Shown here one piece after another: positions 21,634-35,327 of a DNA stretch of 64,000 nucleotides. Origin of the DNA: Calamus simplicifolius (taxonomy: Eukaryota; Streptophyta; Magnoliopsida; Arecales; Arecaceae); assembly GCA_900491605.1 (NCBI GenBank), contig UESW01004241.1, forward strand, positions 633,136 to 697,135. Reading direction: 5' to 3'. The position numbers and the translations under genes are program-made. The notes under the pieces are model-generated. The model was not told where the DNA came from, ran no database searches, and saw nothing but the letters and a program-made list of their open reading frames with translations. Every line of letters begins with the position of its first letter. Within the stretch, counting starts at the first letter, position 1.

Positions 21634-22294
21634 TGTTGCTGCCAAATCACTGTCGAGGAGTGTCGGGCAAGAGGAGATCTTCGCGGGTCTTTAGAAGTGT
21701 GATAGGGCCGCCTCCTTTCTCCAGAAACCTGCAAGAAAAGTTTCGGACTGGTGGTTCCGGTGGGGACCCTCCGATGTTCAAGTTAGCGACTTGAAGAACA
21801 AGAATTTAGATGAGAGAGTTGAGATTCAGTCCCTTCCCTCATTAGGGGTCGGGGTCCTTATATACCTGTTCGGGGGTCCCTCTTATCCCTCGTCAATAAC
21901 AGTTGAATCCTATCTTCCGTTAAGATCGGCTCCGTAGGTAGGCGCGCACCGTGGATATCGGTAACTGCATAGTATCTGTAACCGCCCGTGATCCTAGCAA
22001 GAGGCGAGTGAGTGGGCTACGTGGCAGTTGGTGTTTAAATCTGTTCTATATTCGAAGTCGGTTTTACGACTAAAACTATGCACTGATAACATGCGAGGCA
22101 AGACTTAAGGCCGAAGCTGAGGCGGAGCTTGAGGTCGAAGCCGAGGCTGAAGCTGAGGCCGAGGCCGAGATTGAGGCCGAGGCTGAGGCTGAGGTCGAAG
22201 CCGAAATTGATGCTGGGAGCTGGTTAAAATTATTAGTTCATTCTAAAAATCATGCGGATTAATACCGTACCGTATGATTATGTGATTAGCCACA
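21634..22294 (-). mobile_element. Gypsy 5' LTR of the right copy
   Basis: 661 bp. On the minus strand it starts TGTGGCTAATCACAT and ends GGCAGCAACA, then the GATTGGTGTGCC primer-site block. A TATA box (minus) lies around 21855-21864. The sequence right of 22294 is unrelated, so this is the outer end of the tandem array. Confidence 0.9.
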
Positions 22295-24534
22295 CCAAAT
22301 ACTGATACTTTTCTTCAGGAAATGATGCTTTGGTTGATGAGCCTTTACTCTACTTCCGAAAAGAACTTACCAGCCAAGCCACGTGAAGCACAAGAGAACT
22401 CATGGTTTCCTAGCACAGTCTCTCTCTCTCTCTCTCTCTCTCTGTCACACACACACATTCATGCATGTGTGCATGCATGCAGATGGACAGAAGTACAGCC
22501 ACACAAAATCAAGCCAAAATATTTGTGCCCACACACATCTAGAATGCTTTATGACTAGTCAACAGTCTACTGTACATTTGGATAGAAGTGTTAGGTTCAT
22601 CTCTTCCACATGTTGCTCTGACAAAAAATGCAATTAGAAAGCATATTCGGGGAAGCATATCCACAAGCAGCTATGATGATATTTTCTCGAGATTGTATAG
22701 GACTTGGTACACATGTATGAACCAAAGAACTGCCATGCAATTTTAATATATGTTGCGATTAGATTGTAGCTTTGACATATAACGCAGCTAGATTAGCTAT
22801 GGATCACTGTGTTTCCCTATATTAAAATTGCAAAAGATTCCCCGGATGCCGATAGTTTGTTTTAAACCTTTTCTTCCGCAAGATTTGTCTCGTGCTTATG
22901 AGTTGAAAGGTGCTATAAAAAACATTCTCAAACCCCTAAATTCGTGTCTGAGTTTATCTTTTGGATCCTCTGCAGAGCCAAGATTTATTGGTTAAAAGAG
23001 TTTAAATGGCCCAACGCCTTGTTTTTGCCTCTTGGCATCTCATTGTCAGAAGTTGCTCGTTAGACATGATCTTGCGTCCGTTGATGGACGAACGAATCTC
23101 TACGTGATTTTAGTCTCCTGTGCAAAACTTTGTACTGCGCATGAAATCGTTTCTAATCTGAGGTTATATGCAAGCTACTAAGAATGATCCCCCTCTTTGT
23201 AGCTCTAAAATGAACACTTAATTAGTCTGACCTAAAATTTAGTGGCTCACATAGATCGTATCAGTGAGGCTGGAGCTAGTCTCTTTCACTATCATAGTAT
23301 CATATCACAACCTTTTTGAATTGATGAGGTGCGGTCCAATTAGCTTGATGGTAAGCGCATGGCTGTGAGAAATCGAACATGAGAAGGAATCAAGTCAGCA
23401 TGATTGCAAAGTGCCAAGCTCGCCTCGTCCGTTGGTTGGTGACAGCACTATAAAATATTTGTTAGGCCATGCTAATAATTTTTATTAGAAAACTTGTCAG
23501 ATTTATTTAAAATTTTCATTTCACAGGTTATGCGATTTTTTTTTAAAAAAAAAAGAAAAAAAATAGAATATATCTGAATTTAATTGAAAAATTCTATATT
23601 TTTTATAAATCATTTGTAAATTTTTTTTTTCCCGGTAACTTGAGAGGAGGAGGTGGCTCCATGAGAGATAGAGAGAGAATGCGTTTGGTTCTTTTAAACC
23701 TTTTTATTTTTATTTTTATAGAAAATAAAAATAATTATAAATTCATGTTTGATGGAATGAAAGTATTTAAAAATAAAGATTTTTATATTAATTTCTTTTA
23801 TCAAAATAAAGAGTAGAATAGAAAAGTAAAGTTAAAACATTGGTATATCGATCAGAAGTTTATGATATTTTAAAGACTTCATTTATAATAAAAGTAAAGA
23901 GTAAAAAAATAAATTTTATTTTTACTAATCCAACGTGTTCTCTATAAGAATAAAAAAAAATATTTACGAAAACCAAAACGAAGCTTAACGTTTTTCTTTC
24001 TCCGTTGATATAATTTCCATTCGGCTTAATTCAAGATCGGACCCGCGCTAGTCCTGAAATCCTGGGTATTGGGGCTGGACGATGGACGAGGGTGCACGAG
24101 TCCATCATTTCACAAGAGAATCGATGCCACAAATTTTATGGCTCGTTACGAGGACTCGAAATTGAAAAATGGACCATCTGACACATCACCGACGATGGTG
24201 ATTGGCATGAGCGACGCTGGAAAGAAGCGTTCGCACCCAACCAACCCCATCATCCGACGATGATAACGATGCCGGTACGTCGCTTTGCCACGTTTCATCG
24301 GACCGTTCGCGAGCTCTCATCTCTCTCTCTCTCTCTCTCGGTCGCTCTCAATCCGCATCCATCGGTCTCCAGGAAAACCTTCTGCCAACCCACCTCTCCC
24401 TCCCCGCTCCAACACTCTCTTTCCTTGTTTTATTAATTTAATCCCTCCGGCTTCCGTCCTCATTACTCTTCAAGCCCGATTACCAAAGCCCCCGTTAATT
24501 TTTCTTAAACTTTAAACCTCTGTTCGGGGCCGGC
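22295..24534. other. Intergenic region upstream of HSF gene
   Basis: I see no gene. It holds a (TC)n/(CA) microsatellite (22421-22456), a tRNA-derived SINE-like piece at about 23335-23465, and an AT-rich stretch 23683-23990 bounded by GCGTTTGGTT and AACCAAAACG, possibly an old MITE. A (CT)n pyrimidine tract at 24318-24340 is close to the expected HSF transcription start. I see no perfect heat shock element; GAAGCGTTC at 24227 has one base too many. Confidence 0.6.
23335..23465 (+). mobile_element. Possible tRNA-derived SINE fragment
   Basis: TTAGCTTGATGGTAAGCGCA resembles a pol III A box and ATCGAAC a degenerate B box about 35 bases on. No clear poly(A) or target duplication is seen, so this is tentative. 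Confidence 0.35.
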
Positions 24535-26134
24535 ATGGAGGGTGGCGGCGAGGAGGTGGTGGTGGTGGTGGTGAAGAAGGAGGAGGAGGAGGCGGCGGCG
24601 GTGGCGATGAGCACGCGGCCGATGGCGGGGCTGAACGAGGTGGCCCCGCCGCCGTTCCTGAGGAAGACGTTCGAGATCGTGGAGGAACCGGGGACCGACG
24701 AGGTGGTGTCGTGGAGCCGCCACCGCAACAGCTTCGTCGTTTGGGATCCCCACAAGTTCTCCACCACCCTCCTCCCTAAATACTTCAAGCACAGCAACTT
24801 CTCCAGCTTCGTTCGACAGCTCAACACCTATGTAAGCGCGTCTTCTTCTCTTCTTCTTCCCTATTATTTTAAATTCGGCTGGTTAGACGTTGTTTTAAGA
24901 CTTCATAATTTTGTGGTCCAAGGTTTCTTTATAATTTTGCCCACACACCAATGAGAACAAGTTTGTAGATTAAAAAAACTCAATCCTTTTTTTTAAAAAA
25001 AAAGAAAGCAGAATCGTTTTTTTTGGTTTAATAAATATGAGCTACAATGTGAAACATAAGCTCTTGCCCTGGCTCTTGTGGATAACTCTTGAACCCTCTC
25101 TCTTGGTGCACACATGCCCCACAGTTTTGTTCTTAGAGTGCGTCATAAGGGTTTAGAAATTCCAAGTTTGTGGGGTTTCTCCTCTAACAAACGTTCTCGT
25201 TTGAATCTCAAAATATAGATAATTAATGGTTTCCAATTTGTTATCTTCCATTCATTTCTTTTGAGGGTGATTCTTTATTGGTAATCCTCACAGTTCGATC
25301 CACCCATGCTGCAATTTTTTTTTTTTTTTTTGAGATTTGGTTTGTAATGAAGTTTTGTGTCTACTGTGGATGCCAACTCTCAACCATGCCAATAGTTTGC
25401 TTCAAATGACACAGGGTTTTCGGAAGGTTGACCCGGACCGATGGGAATTTGCGAACCGAGGATTCTTAGGAGGCCAGAAGCATCTCCTGAAGAGCATCAA
25501 GAGGCAGCGGAACATCTCTCCGGGCTCGCAGCAGCGGTTGGAAACCGGAGCTTCCGTTGACTTCGAGCAGTCCCTGCCCGAGGCCGAAGTTGACGGGCTG
25601 AGGAGGGACCGCAACACTCTGATGGCAGAAGTTATGAAGCTTAAGCAGCAGCAGCAGAATTCTCGAGCACAGCTCTTCGCCATGGAAGAAAGGATTCGAG
25701 GCACGGAAAGGAAACAGCAGCAGACAATGGCTTTCTGGGCGAGAGCTCTCGAGAACCCGATGTTTGTCCACCAGCTTATACTCCGCAGTCAGCGGAAGAA
25801 GCAGCTGGGGAGCGTCAGCAAGAAGCGGAGTTTGCCAGCGAATTTAAGTTCAGAGCATCGACAGGCAACTGAAGCAGAAGAGATCGAAAATGAGATGAAA
25901 TCTCTGTTTTCGACGATGAACAATGATGCAAGTAATTCAATCAATAGATTTCGGAAAGATGAGGTGGTAACAGAATCCAATGATCAGAAGTTGGACACAG
26001 CTTGTGAAGCGATATGGAAAGAATTACTGGATGAAGATACGCTCACAAGGACTGAAGTAGATAAGGCTGAGATGCAGGCTAGAATGGAGGGGCTTGGTAC
26101 ACTGAGCACTGGGTTGAGGATGTACAACGCTTAG
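24535..26134 (+). CDS. Class A heat stress transcription factor (HsfA2/A6/A7 type)
   Basis: Two exons, 24535-24831 and 25415-26134, joined at phase 0 across a GT..AG intron inside the DNA-binding domain, the conserved intron position of plant HSFs; 338 aa. The DNA-binding domain is residues about 37-131 (PPPFLRKTFEIVEEP, WDPHKFSTTLLPKYFKH, NFSSFVRQLNTY then GFRKVDPDRWEFAN). The HR-A/B oligomerization coiled coil is about 158-220 (RRDRNTLMAEVMKLKQQQQ, GTERKQQQTMAFWARALENP), with the longer spacing of class A. A basic nuclear signal is near 225-238 and an AHA-like activator AIWKELLDED at 298-307. It should bind heat shock elements and activate chaperone genes. The start follows a GC-rich context; an antisense ORF over exon 1 is a shadow. 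Exact subclass is uncertain. Confidence 0.93.
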
Positions 26135-28397
26135 TGGACAAAGCCTTAAGAGAAGGAAAGGAGTAAAATGGGATTTGAAAGCCTGTGGCCTTCTGTAATA
26201 TTTTTGCTGTTTAGGTATATGCTTGTCTATCTGGTTTTGTTGTTGATTTGATTAATGAAATCTAGATTATGTTGTTTGCTTTTAAGTGTTTACGATTATC
26301 CATGAATTTCAGCTGATTGCTCTTATTTTTTTGGTTGATTGAGATGTAGGCTGTGAATAGTTTGGACTACAGTATGATGAAGGCAACCAAAAGATCAGCA
26401 AGGTATCATCATGTCTGCAAGACTATTATTTGATCTTTGCCGCAGCAGTACATTCAGTATCTTCTGATCTCCAATCCAAGGGGCATCCATATCCTATTCT
26501 AAGACAGGTTAAAGAAGTTGGGTAATGACTGAGTCAGAGCTAAAAATACAACAAAACGCAAACGCAGTGAGAACTCCCCACCTGTTTCTTTAGGTTGAAG
26601 GAAGGAAAAGAAAAGAAGAAATCATTTTTTCCTTCGATCTTGTTATCCTTCTTGTTATATGTGGCTCTGGAAATTAGATGATTACTTGCAGATGTAACAA
26701 TCTGATGCATTTGGATGACAACAGGAAGGAAAATTTATGGTGTGTTTCTGATACCGAGAGGACTAGCATCATGTACTTAACAGAGAGCGTGTGAGAGAGG
26801 GAGAGGCCTCATTTCTTAGAAAAGTTTTCTTCTGAATTGATGAAATCCATTAGGTGCCGCACTGAGGGACCGCACCTCACAAAGCCAAATCTTAACCAGG
26901 AGTAAACTAGTCAATCTGATATATTATTACTAAATACATCCAAAAGATTTAGAAGCTCAAATGTTTGGAAACGGGAGACAATTTGAAATCGAGTCCCAAA
27001 TAATGCGATCAGTTTGGTGATCGACACAAAAAGAAAAAAAAAACAAAAAAAGGGGATGTCACCGTATAGATTGTATCAGCCACCAACATGATATGGGTCC
27101 ACTCCCAAGATTGTCACTGCATATAAAAAAACGTTCCCAAGACCCCACAACTTTGCCATTGCGACTGTAGATTCACATGCAGTAAGGGAACATCCATGAA
27201 TAATAAAACCAGATTCTCTGGAAGCACTATCATCAATCACTTTATCATCAAAGTAAAATCAGAAGAAACAGAAGGGTGGTAGCACCCGTGTAAGAGAAAC
27301 CCATATGGGCATGCACAAAAGTTGCAAAAGGGGAGCTCGAGATATCCCTTGATAAGCAGTAGCTTGACTTAAGTTCAGAACTTGAACCTGTATTTTTTTA
27401 TCTCATAAGGCTGGATTGGGTTGACATTTTGAGCGCGTTCAATTTTTAGATCGAAAGTCTTGCTACATCGCCTTCCGGTGTAGCAAGCATGCATCAATCG
27501 TATGGATTGATCACTCACAAATACCGATACACGATAAAGCTTATTAAACCATTGCATGCGCAGCCAATGCATATTTGCTACACCAAAAGATGTTACAATA
27601 AATCTTTTCCTTTCAGATCAGCCATGAGCTTAAGAAAAATAACTGTTCAGTCAACTTCATCTCTATTGCTATAGTTACATAAAATTATATATATACACAT
27701 ATATATACATATACATACATATTTAGTATGAACCGAGATTGAACCCAAATAGATTTTCATGGGATTAGGCTTGGAGTAGTCATACTTGGTTTGAATTCAG
27801 TTATAGCTCTGCTCAATGCCTTGTACTACCATTTTTACCCTCGATCCGGTCCATCCCACCCTTAGCTTGACGATCTTAATGCTTGAAGGATAGCTTTCGT
27901 GATAACGAGATAGGGGGTCATTCAAGTGGTATCCACAGGATCTCTCCCCCAGACAATATAGAAGAACATGGATGGTTAGATTAGCCAAGCTACGGGAGAA
28001 AAAACCACATGGCCTACAAAAAGAAGTACCTATGCGCTTGCTATGTAGGACAGCTCCACTGGGTGGATGACCTCAAGCTGCCTTCCAAAGGAAAAGTGTT
28101 AATGGCTATCCATATTAGGCAAAGTAATGGCTTTGTAGAATTTGTAGAAAACTTTACATGAACCCCAGTTCTAACTTTACATGAACACAAGTTGAGTAGT
28201 TGCTCAGCATCTCCAAGTAAAACGGGGAAGGGAGCACATATTGTTCAACCATCTTTATTTACATCTCCACAACTAGGTTAAGCTAAGAACTTTGGAAGAG
28301 CCACTGAGAGTTGAGATCGGCCAGTGTATGTTGCAAACCAAGGTTTGAAGGAAAAAACAGATAAGAGATCCTAAAATGAAAAGAAAAATCATATGTG
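26135..28397. other. Intergenic between HSF and NPR1-type gene (tail-to-tail)
   Basis: The HSF 3' UTR likely ends near 26260-26280 (AATGAAA). No coding sequence is recognised. It contains a cluster of short hairpins (27458-27590) and an AT/CA microsatellite (27676-27722). The two flanking genes converge. Confidence 0.6.
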
Positions 28398-31300
28398 TCA
28401 TTTCCTGGCAACCTTCGCTCGAGCAACTCGTACTGATTTGGATGATGAAGATGAGGGGCCTGACCCAGGATTCTCTTTCTTATCCTGGTTGAATGCTTTC
28501 AACATTTCATCTTGAACTTCCAGGAATCTTCTTCTTCGCTGCTCTGAAGTGTTATGTTCAAGATCAGTGTACTCTGTTATGTCATCATCCGCAAACCTGT
28601 TAATCACCCTCGAGCACCGAGGGAAGAAGCGCATCCCAAGTTCCACTGTTCAGGAATAGGTTAGTGAGTGTTATCGGATCAATTAAGAATTTCCAATTGT
28701 TAAAAGAATCATTTACCAGACCAATTGAGAATGCTGAAAACCAAATGGACTGGTAGATGGTAAAAAGGGTAGACATTATGTTTATGTTCATATCTGTTGG
28801 ATGATATAAGTAGGTCAGAAAAGGATAACATTTATTTATTTTAATTGGAACTTTGCATGCTATGTCAAAATACAACTTGAAGAATCATTTTACTAATCTT
28901 CGTGCATACAATTTGAATTCCATCACTAGGAGAGTCCACAATTCTGACATGTGGTTCCTCCATTTCTAATTGGTTTATAAGATTATTGTGGCTTCAAGAC
29001 ACAGTTTAAAGTTGTGTTCTGTCGAAACATGATTTGTAAGCAGTCACCAATAGACTAGTTCTGTTCACTTCTAGCCTTTTTTCAGAAACAATCTTGACTA
29101 AACGGTACTTAATTGAGAATAACCGAAAAGAGATATAAAGAGCATGTTGATAACTTAAGCATCCCCCTTCATGTTTGTGCCAATCTTAAGTCTTAAAGAG
29201 GGTTCTCAGGCCTTCCACTAACAGAGACGAGTCATAAAACTCCGAAATGTTTGATTTCAAGATCATGCTTGTCAATCAAAAGAGACCGTAAAGGCAGGAA
29301 GATAGACTTACAGAAATGGGTTATTGAATCCCTGAGAGAAATGTACATGCTCAAATCCATCACAGCTTCAGATATTCGAGAAATTTGAGCATTCCCAAGA
29401 TAGCAAAACGTATCTAGAGAAGAAGTGACAATGAGTTCAACGCAACATCTTACCTATGACAGTTGCTTTGTTCTTTTCAGCAACTTCCTTGACAATTATT
29501 TATTTGAGTGGATAAAGAATTCAGGATTGGGGGACAGTCTGCTCATTTAAGTGGAGTTCTTTGTTCCTCAAATAATGCTATGGTAACTCAAAAATCTTGC
29601 TTAAAATTGTAATTCAGCTGGTTTTCAGCTTTCCCTTTGCTTCATTGTATGGCATGCTTTATGATGCCAATTCAAAAGGAAACAAGCTAACCTTTCAAGC
29701 GAGAAGCACTACACATCTTAATAACTATATGGTAATGTGATATTTATGAATCATTTCTGCTTGCTCTAAAAGCATCTCAAATGTGATTCCTTCCCCTCAA
29801 TATCTCCATCTCCACTATTTAACAAGAGAAGCCTGCAAGACAGGATTTTGAGTTTGTGACTATGTTGCCCTTACTTTTAGCATCCCAATGTCACGAGTTT
29901 ACATTGATTTTGAATTCCAAAAGATTCTCATCCCCAGGCTCCATGCATAAGAACTAAGTTAAAATACATACATATATACATGCATACATAAGTAACACTA
30001 ATATACTCCTGAGATGATTGATGAGATTGTACTTCTTCCTTCAAAATCAATGATACAACTCAACTCAACTCATCTAAGCCTTTTCCCAACTACATGTGGT
30101 CGGCTACATGAATCTGCTTCCTCCACTCTGCTCTATTCAGGACCAAGTCAACATTCAAATTACAAATAGTTATATCTTTTTTAATTATTTCTGTCCATGT
30201 TAGTTTAGGTCTACCTCTACCTCTATCTTTATCATAAATTGTTAAAAGATCACTCTTTTTAACTAAAGCATCTAAAGGAGGAGGGTTGCGTTAGGTAGCT
30301 GACAACCAGCGTAAAACTCCATCAGATCTCTTAAAACATGAATCTTTAAAATCAATGATAGAAAATCAAAATTTATGATCCGAACTGTTGAATATGATCT
30401 ATATTATAAAAACTCTAGAAAAAAATTCATGAGTTTTTGTGGTTTCTAATGTATGAATCAAATTAGAGGGAAAAAATGAACAATATCAAGTGCAGTAGTG
30501 GGGTAAAATACATGATGGGGCATATAAATTAAAAATCTATTCTGTGGGTTACGATATACTCATCTTAAAACATGGATAAAATTAAATTCACTAAGTTTTG
30601 GTGTTTAGAAAATAGTAAAATATAGTATTATGCTATTAAGACCGTTCATCTCAATGCTTACTTGATGATTAGGTTAAGTGACCACCAAAATACACAGAAA
30701 TTTTGGTTGCTAGACCCATTTTTTTGTAGTGTAAATCATGTTCAATGATTTGGATTTTGAATTTGGATGGTTTATCATTGAATTTGAATTTGAGAAGACC
30801 ATCTCAACTATCCTCGAGAATATGTTAGCATCGCTCCTTTTACACATATATGTATATGAGTTTTCTTGTGATTCAAGAATTTTGGCATAAGAAAAAGGAC
30901 AAATGGCCTAAGATGTGGGATCCATCCAAAAATAGCCCACTAAATTATGTATTTTTCTTTCTCTGTACGGTCGGACTCTCTTTGTTGAGGGATTCTTTGG
31001 ACATGCATAGTACATTCCTACTCTTGCAATGGTCTAAATCTAAAAGGTTCCATCATCACTATGAACATATTGTTTTTGATATCTCCTCACTATGTATATA
31101 CATATACATGGCATCTCTTTCCCTTGTCTCCTTTTGAACTGCCAGTCAGGTTAAGTCCCTAGTTCAATATAAAAAATTCAAATGTGCCAGAGAGTGAATC
31201 CACCAGGTCAAGGGTGGTTAATTACTTCATACCTTCAACACTAGTCAGAACAACATATTAAAAAGTGGATGGTGGGCATCTAGCATCCAGGGTGTTTCAT

Positions 31301-34300
31301 AGCAAATAGTGGACATTCTAGTAAATATTATGTATCTAAAGTGGGCTGCCAAAACATATCAATTTTTTTTTCCTATGCATAAAAAATAAATACTTGACTA
31401 GAACATAGCAGCAACTATAGTGGGTTTTTGCTTGATATATTAGCCATTTCATACCCAAGAACCATATAACACACTATGATACTTAGCATAACGTTTTTGG
31501 GCTGATAGCGCTGTAGCAGCCATAGCTATTGATTTTTAAAACAATGAGTTTGACCATGAGGTCAAATAAAACAAAAGGCCTCCACGTACACAATAGATAG
31601 CTGATTTGTAATTTTATGATATATGCAAGAAATTTTTTTTAATGCTTGAATATGGACATTTTTCTTGCATAAAAAAGTACGGACAACTGTTTATTAATTA
31701 ATTGCAGTGATGCAACTCAAGATAGAATCATCCTTTCAGATGCTTTTAGAATTTGATACATTCTTCCAAGTTGGTTGAAATACTAAATCATATGGTCATG
31801 GATAAAGTCTTCTATTCGATGAGATGTCAATTATTGGATTTTTTTATAGTATTGCAATTTTATCAATCATAAATAAAAGAAATATCATCCTATTATATAT
31901 ATCAAGAGAAAAAAAATATCATTTCATACAATTGTATACATTCTCACACTATGAAAGCTAAAGGTATGACCAATTGGCTACCAGGCAGCAGGGGAATAGA
32001 TGACAGATATAGTCTCATTCCAACACTGAATCATGTTCTTGTATTGAAATCTATGAAACCATTCCTTTTATAGAATGCCCTTTTTGGGGTTGAAAAAAGT
32101 GCCCTAGAATTTAGAAGGTTTCTAAACCAAAGGTACCTTTTCATCATATTTGAACATTTTCTTCATATCAATGAAAATTAATAGGAGATGTGCTTGGAAG
32201 GAAAAATGGTGCAGGGATAAATACCTGTTTTTTCGAGAGCCCTCATGCGAGATAAGTATTCTTCCTTCATCTTATGAGGCATTCTATCTGAATCCACTGT
32301 CATCATCTGTTTTCCACTAGAGAGGTTTGAGGTGAACTCTGAAGTGCCATCAACATGAGCGTTGTCCATGGCAACTTTTGCTTCTCTGGGAAATAAGTAC
32401 CTTGCTAGTGAAACTGCATGAAGATCCCACCAACTCAATCAACTATATTAGATGTCTAAAAGAACACCATTTGCAGGACTTTCTTTCAGCTACGAAGGTT
32501 CTTAAGACCACTTGCTGCATAGTTTGTTCATATAAATATTCACAACCAACCAAAGGCTCACTAGGTCAGATATACTCAGTTATAGGCACTATCATACTTA
32601 TGTACTCATTTGAACGTATCCAACACAAATTAAGTCATAGAAACAATCTCAATATACAAATATGGAGATTCATATTACAAACTCACTTGTCTATGAGATA
32701 ACTGAGTCCTCCATCAAAATGCTCATTAGGTCAACATAATCAAAGTCAAGAAAGAATTACATTCAGCTCAAGAAACAAGGAGTCATTCAATTACACTATA
32801 TTTCCTTAAAGATAACTTTCAATGTTCAAGCAGGTCTTTTAACGAGTTGACGACATGCATACATATCTTACCATTGGTGGCATTTATATGCTATACAAGA
32901 GAGGCTCGTAGTGTATTCTAATTGCAAATACGTATTTCCCATGATATTTAATTGCATACAAAATGTTGGATCTCATTTGTTAACATTATCCTTGGTATAT
33001 AATAGTCTCTATCAAGGTTTGTAATCCAATGAAGCAAGTCGACCTGGTTTTTTCATAAAACAAGGTGCAATAGCATCCCAGACAATCCTGATTTTTTTTC
33101 ATAGAATGAAATGCCTGTCTCAATATTTGGGACAAAAGATTTCTCAGGATCCACTGATTAAGATGTTGGTTGGATGATAGCGAGACGGTCCTATTTCAAC
33201 ACTTAAAATGATAACCTGACATGACATCCTACAAGATGTCCTACTAGGATTTTGAAACTATGGTTCCTCTATGAGGTCTGAATTTGCATAGGGTCTGATG
33301 CATGAACTTGCAAAATTGTTAAGACTTGAATGAATTAGAAATCCATGCCCTGCTTGATCCCGGGAAAACGGGGGATAAATCAGAGAAGATCCACTTTATT
33401 CCCTGTCCAATGATTATTTGGCTAAAGGATGTTGGGAGGGGGGGTGCGAAAAAGCATAATAAGAAAGCTGACAAACTGCCATTTTACTCACTTATTCCAC
33501 CTAAATGGATTAAATTATACCACCAAAGATTTATTTTGGTTTAACCCTCCATTTTTGCCCTCAAGTTACTTCACTTATTCAACCAACCAGGATAAAGCTA
33601 TTCCCAAATCAAACAGGACAGAGACAATTTGGATTGTACACCTGCACATGGATTTATCTATCAACAGTCATGGAAAAATTGAAGACAATCTCAAAGCTAA
33701 ACAGAATAAAGAGCTATGATATCTTATTCTCATAGGTATTCAATTACTAGTTTTTTCCATGTGATCTGACTTCTACCACAAAATTAGGCACATACTGAGT
33801 GAAACATGACTTGCAGAAGTGAAAACAGTACAAGTACAAATGGTCAGGAACTTGGATAGAACAACATAATTTTCTAGATTATATATGCACAAAGATACCA
33901 ACAGCATGAGATAACAACAACTGTTAACTCAGCTCGTTGGTACCTTCCTTGCCAAGTGAGAGGCCTCGGGTTCAAACTCAAGTGGTGGTAGATAGCTACC
34001 ACATATTCAAACAATAAATAAAATACGTAAATAAATATGTGTGTGCAGGCACGTGCGCACGCTGAGATAAATTACCTCTACATTCAAGGTATGATAATTT
34101 CTGATTCAGGTTACTGCTAGCCATTGCAAGAGGAAGAGGCATTTCTTCTGCTGTTTCAGCTCGCTCTAGTACCTCAATGCACAATCGACCATTACAAGGA
34201 GTCTTCTCTTCTTGGTTAGACGTTTCATAATCTATGTATCTGGTAAGCCTTTTTGAGATTTGCATTGCTTTCTTTCCATCTGACGTGACATCAGATGGCC

Positions 34301-35296
34301 GAGCACCCTTTGTCAGAAGGGATACCATTATGTTAGGCTCTTTACGCATTGCAGCAATGTGAAGAACTGTGTAACCCCGGCGGTTTCTAAGGTTAACATC
34401 TGCTTGTTCGAGATCCAATAGCTTTGCTGTAACTTTTATATCACAATGCGCAACTGCATAATGTAGGGCATATGCATTATCTAGGGTGGTGCAACTGTCC
34501 TGTTCCAACAGCAATTTCACTAAATCAATGTCATCTAAATCAAGAGCTCTGTATATGCTCATCACATTCTTATCTGGGAAACCAAGGCTTTCTGGTTCAT
34601 GCAACCCTTGATTGGAGCGTGAATTCATGATTTGCTGGAAAATTTCAGATGGTAATGTCTTTCTAAGCGTTACACGGTCAATGTCCGAATTGACCACAAT
34701 TTCAACACACTTTAGGAGCAATCTCGAACAGACTTTTTCACACAAATTTGCAACACGTAGAATCACCAGCACATCATCTGTTGCCACCTTGTCAAGAATC
34801 TCAAGGAGGTGCCGCTGCAATGGAACAGATTCTGATGGTTTACCATCCTTTCAAGGAAGCTAATAAAGTTAAGAAGGAGATATTATTGCACAATTTGTAT
34901 ACATGACTAAAAAATTCATCAAGCAGGTTAAGTAACAACATAGGTGATCTAGCTGCCCCAGCAACCAGGCCTGAAGTGGCCCTGTTTATGACAAAACAAT
35001 GTTCATCCATGAGATCGATATAATTTTGTCAAGAACCAATTGTACTTTACAAGCGATGATCACTAGAATGGATTGTTGTCGTGACAAGTTGCTTCAGCTT
35101 TCTCAATATCAATAAACTTCTTTTTCTTTATATTGAAAATAATAAAAGAGAAACAAACATATTTAAAAAGAGATAAGATTGTCCCAGTTCCTTTAATAAG
35201 GTGGTAAGGCAACAGAAAGGTCCATATGTTGTTAGTTCTCTTATGTTGGAGAATCTAGAAGGTCCATATGGATACCACCTCATAGTGAGTGTGCCG

Positions 35297-35327
<31 letters not shown>

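Larger units (their letters stand above)
9278..22294 (-). mobile_element. Ty3/gypsy Tat-lineage element, rearranged and degenerate
   Basis: The order on the minus strand is: 5' LTR (22294-21634), gag remnant, protease, RT, RNase H, second RNase H-like segment, integrase, repeat-rich 3' region, antisense accessory ORF, polypurine tract, 3' LTR (9944-9278). An extra RNase H domain and an accessory ORF between pol and the 3' LTR are features of the plant Tat lineage. Gag lacks its core domain, pol has many breaks, and the block from accessory ORF to integrase is present twice. Confidence 0.85.

Noticed and set aside
24220..24232. Heat shock element near the HSF promoter
   Set aside because: GAAGCGTTC has three bases between GAA and TTC instead of two and has no neighbouring nGAAn units.
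24495..24827. Antisense ORFs over HSF exon 1 (His- and Ser-rich)
   Set aside because: Shadows of the GC-rich first exon; the plus strand has the conserved domain and splice sites.
33925..34020. Functional tRNA gene
   Set aside because: Box A and B resemblance only; no acceptor-stem pairing and an A-rich tail, so SINE is more likely.
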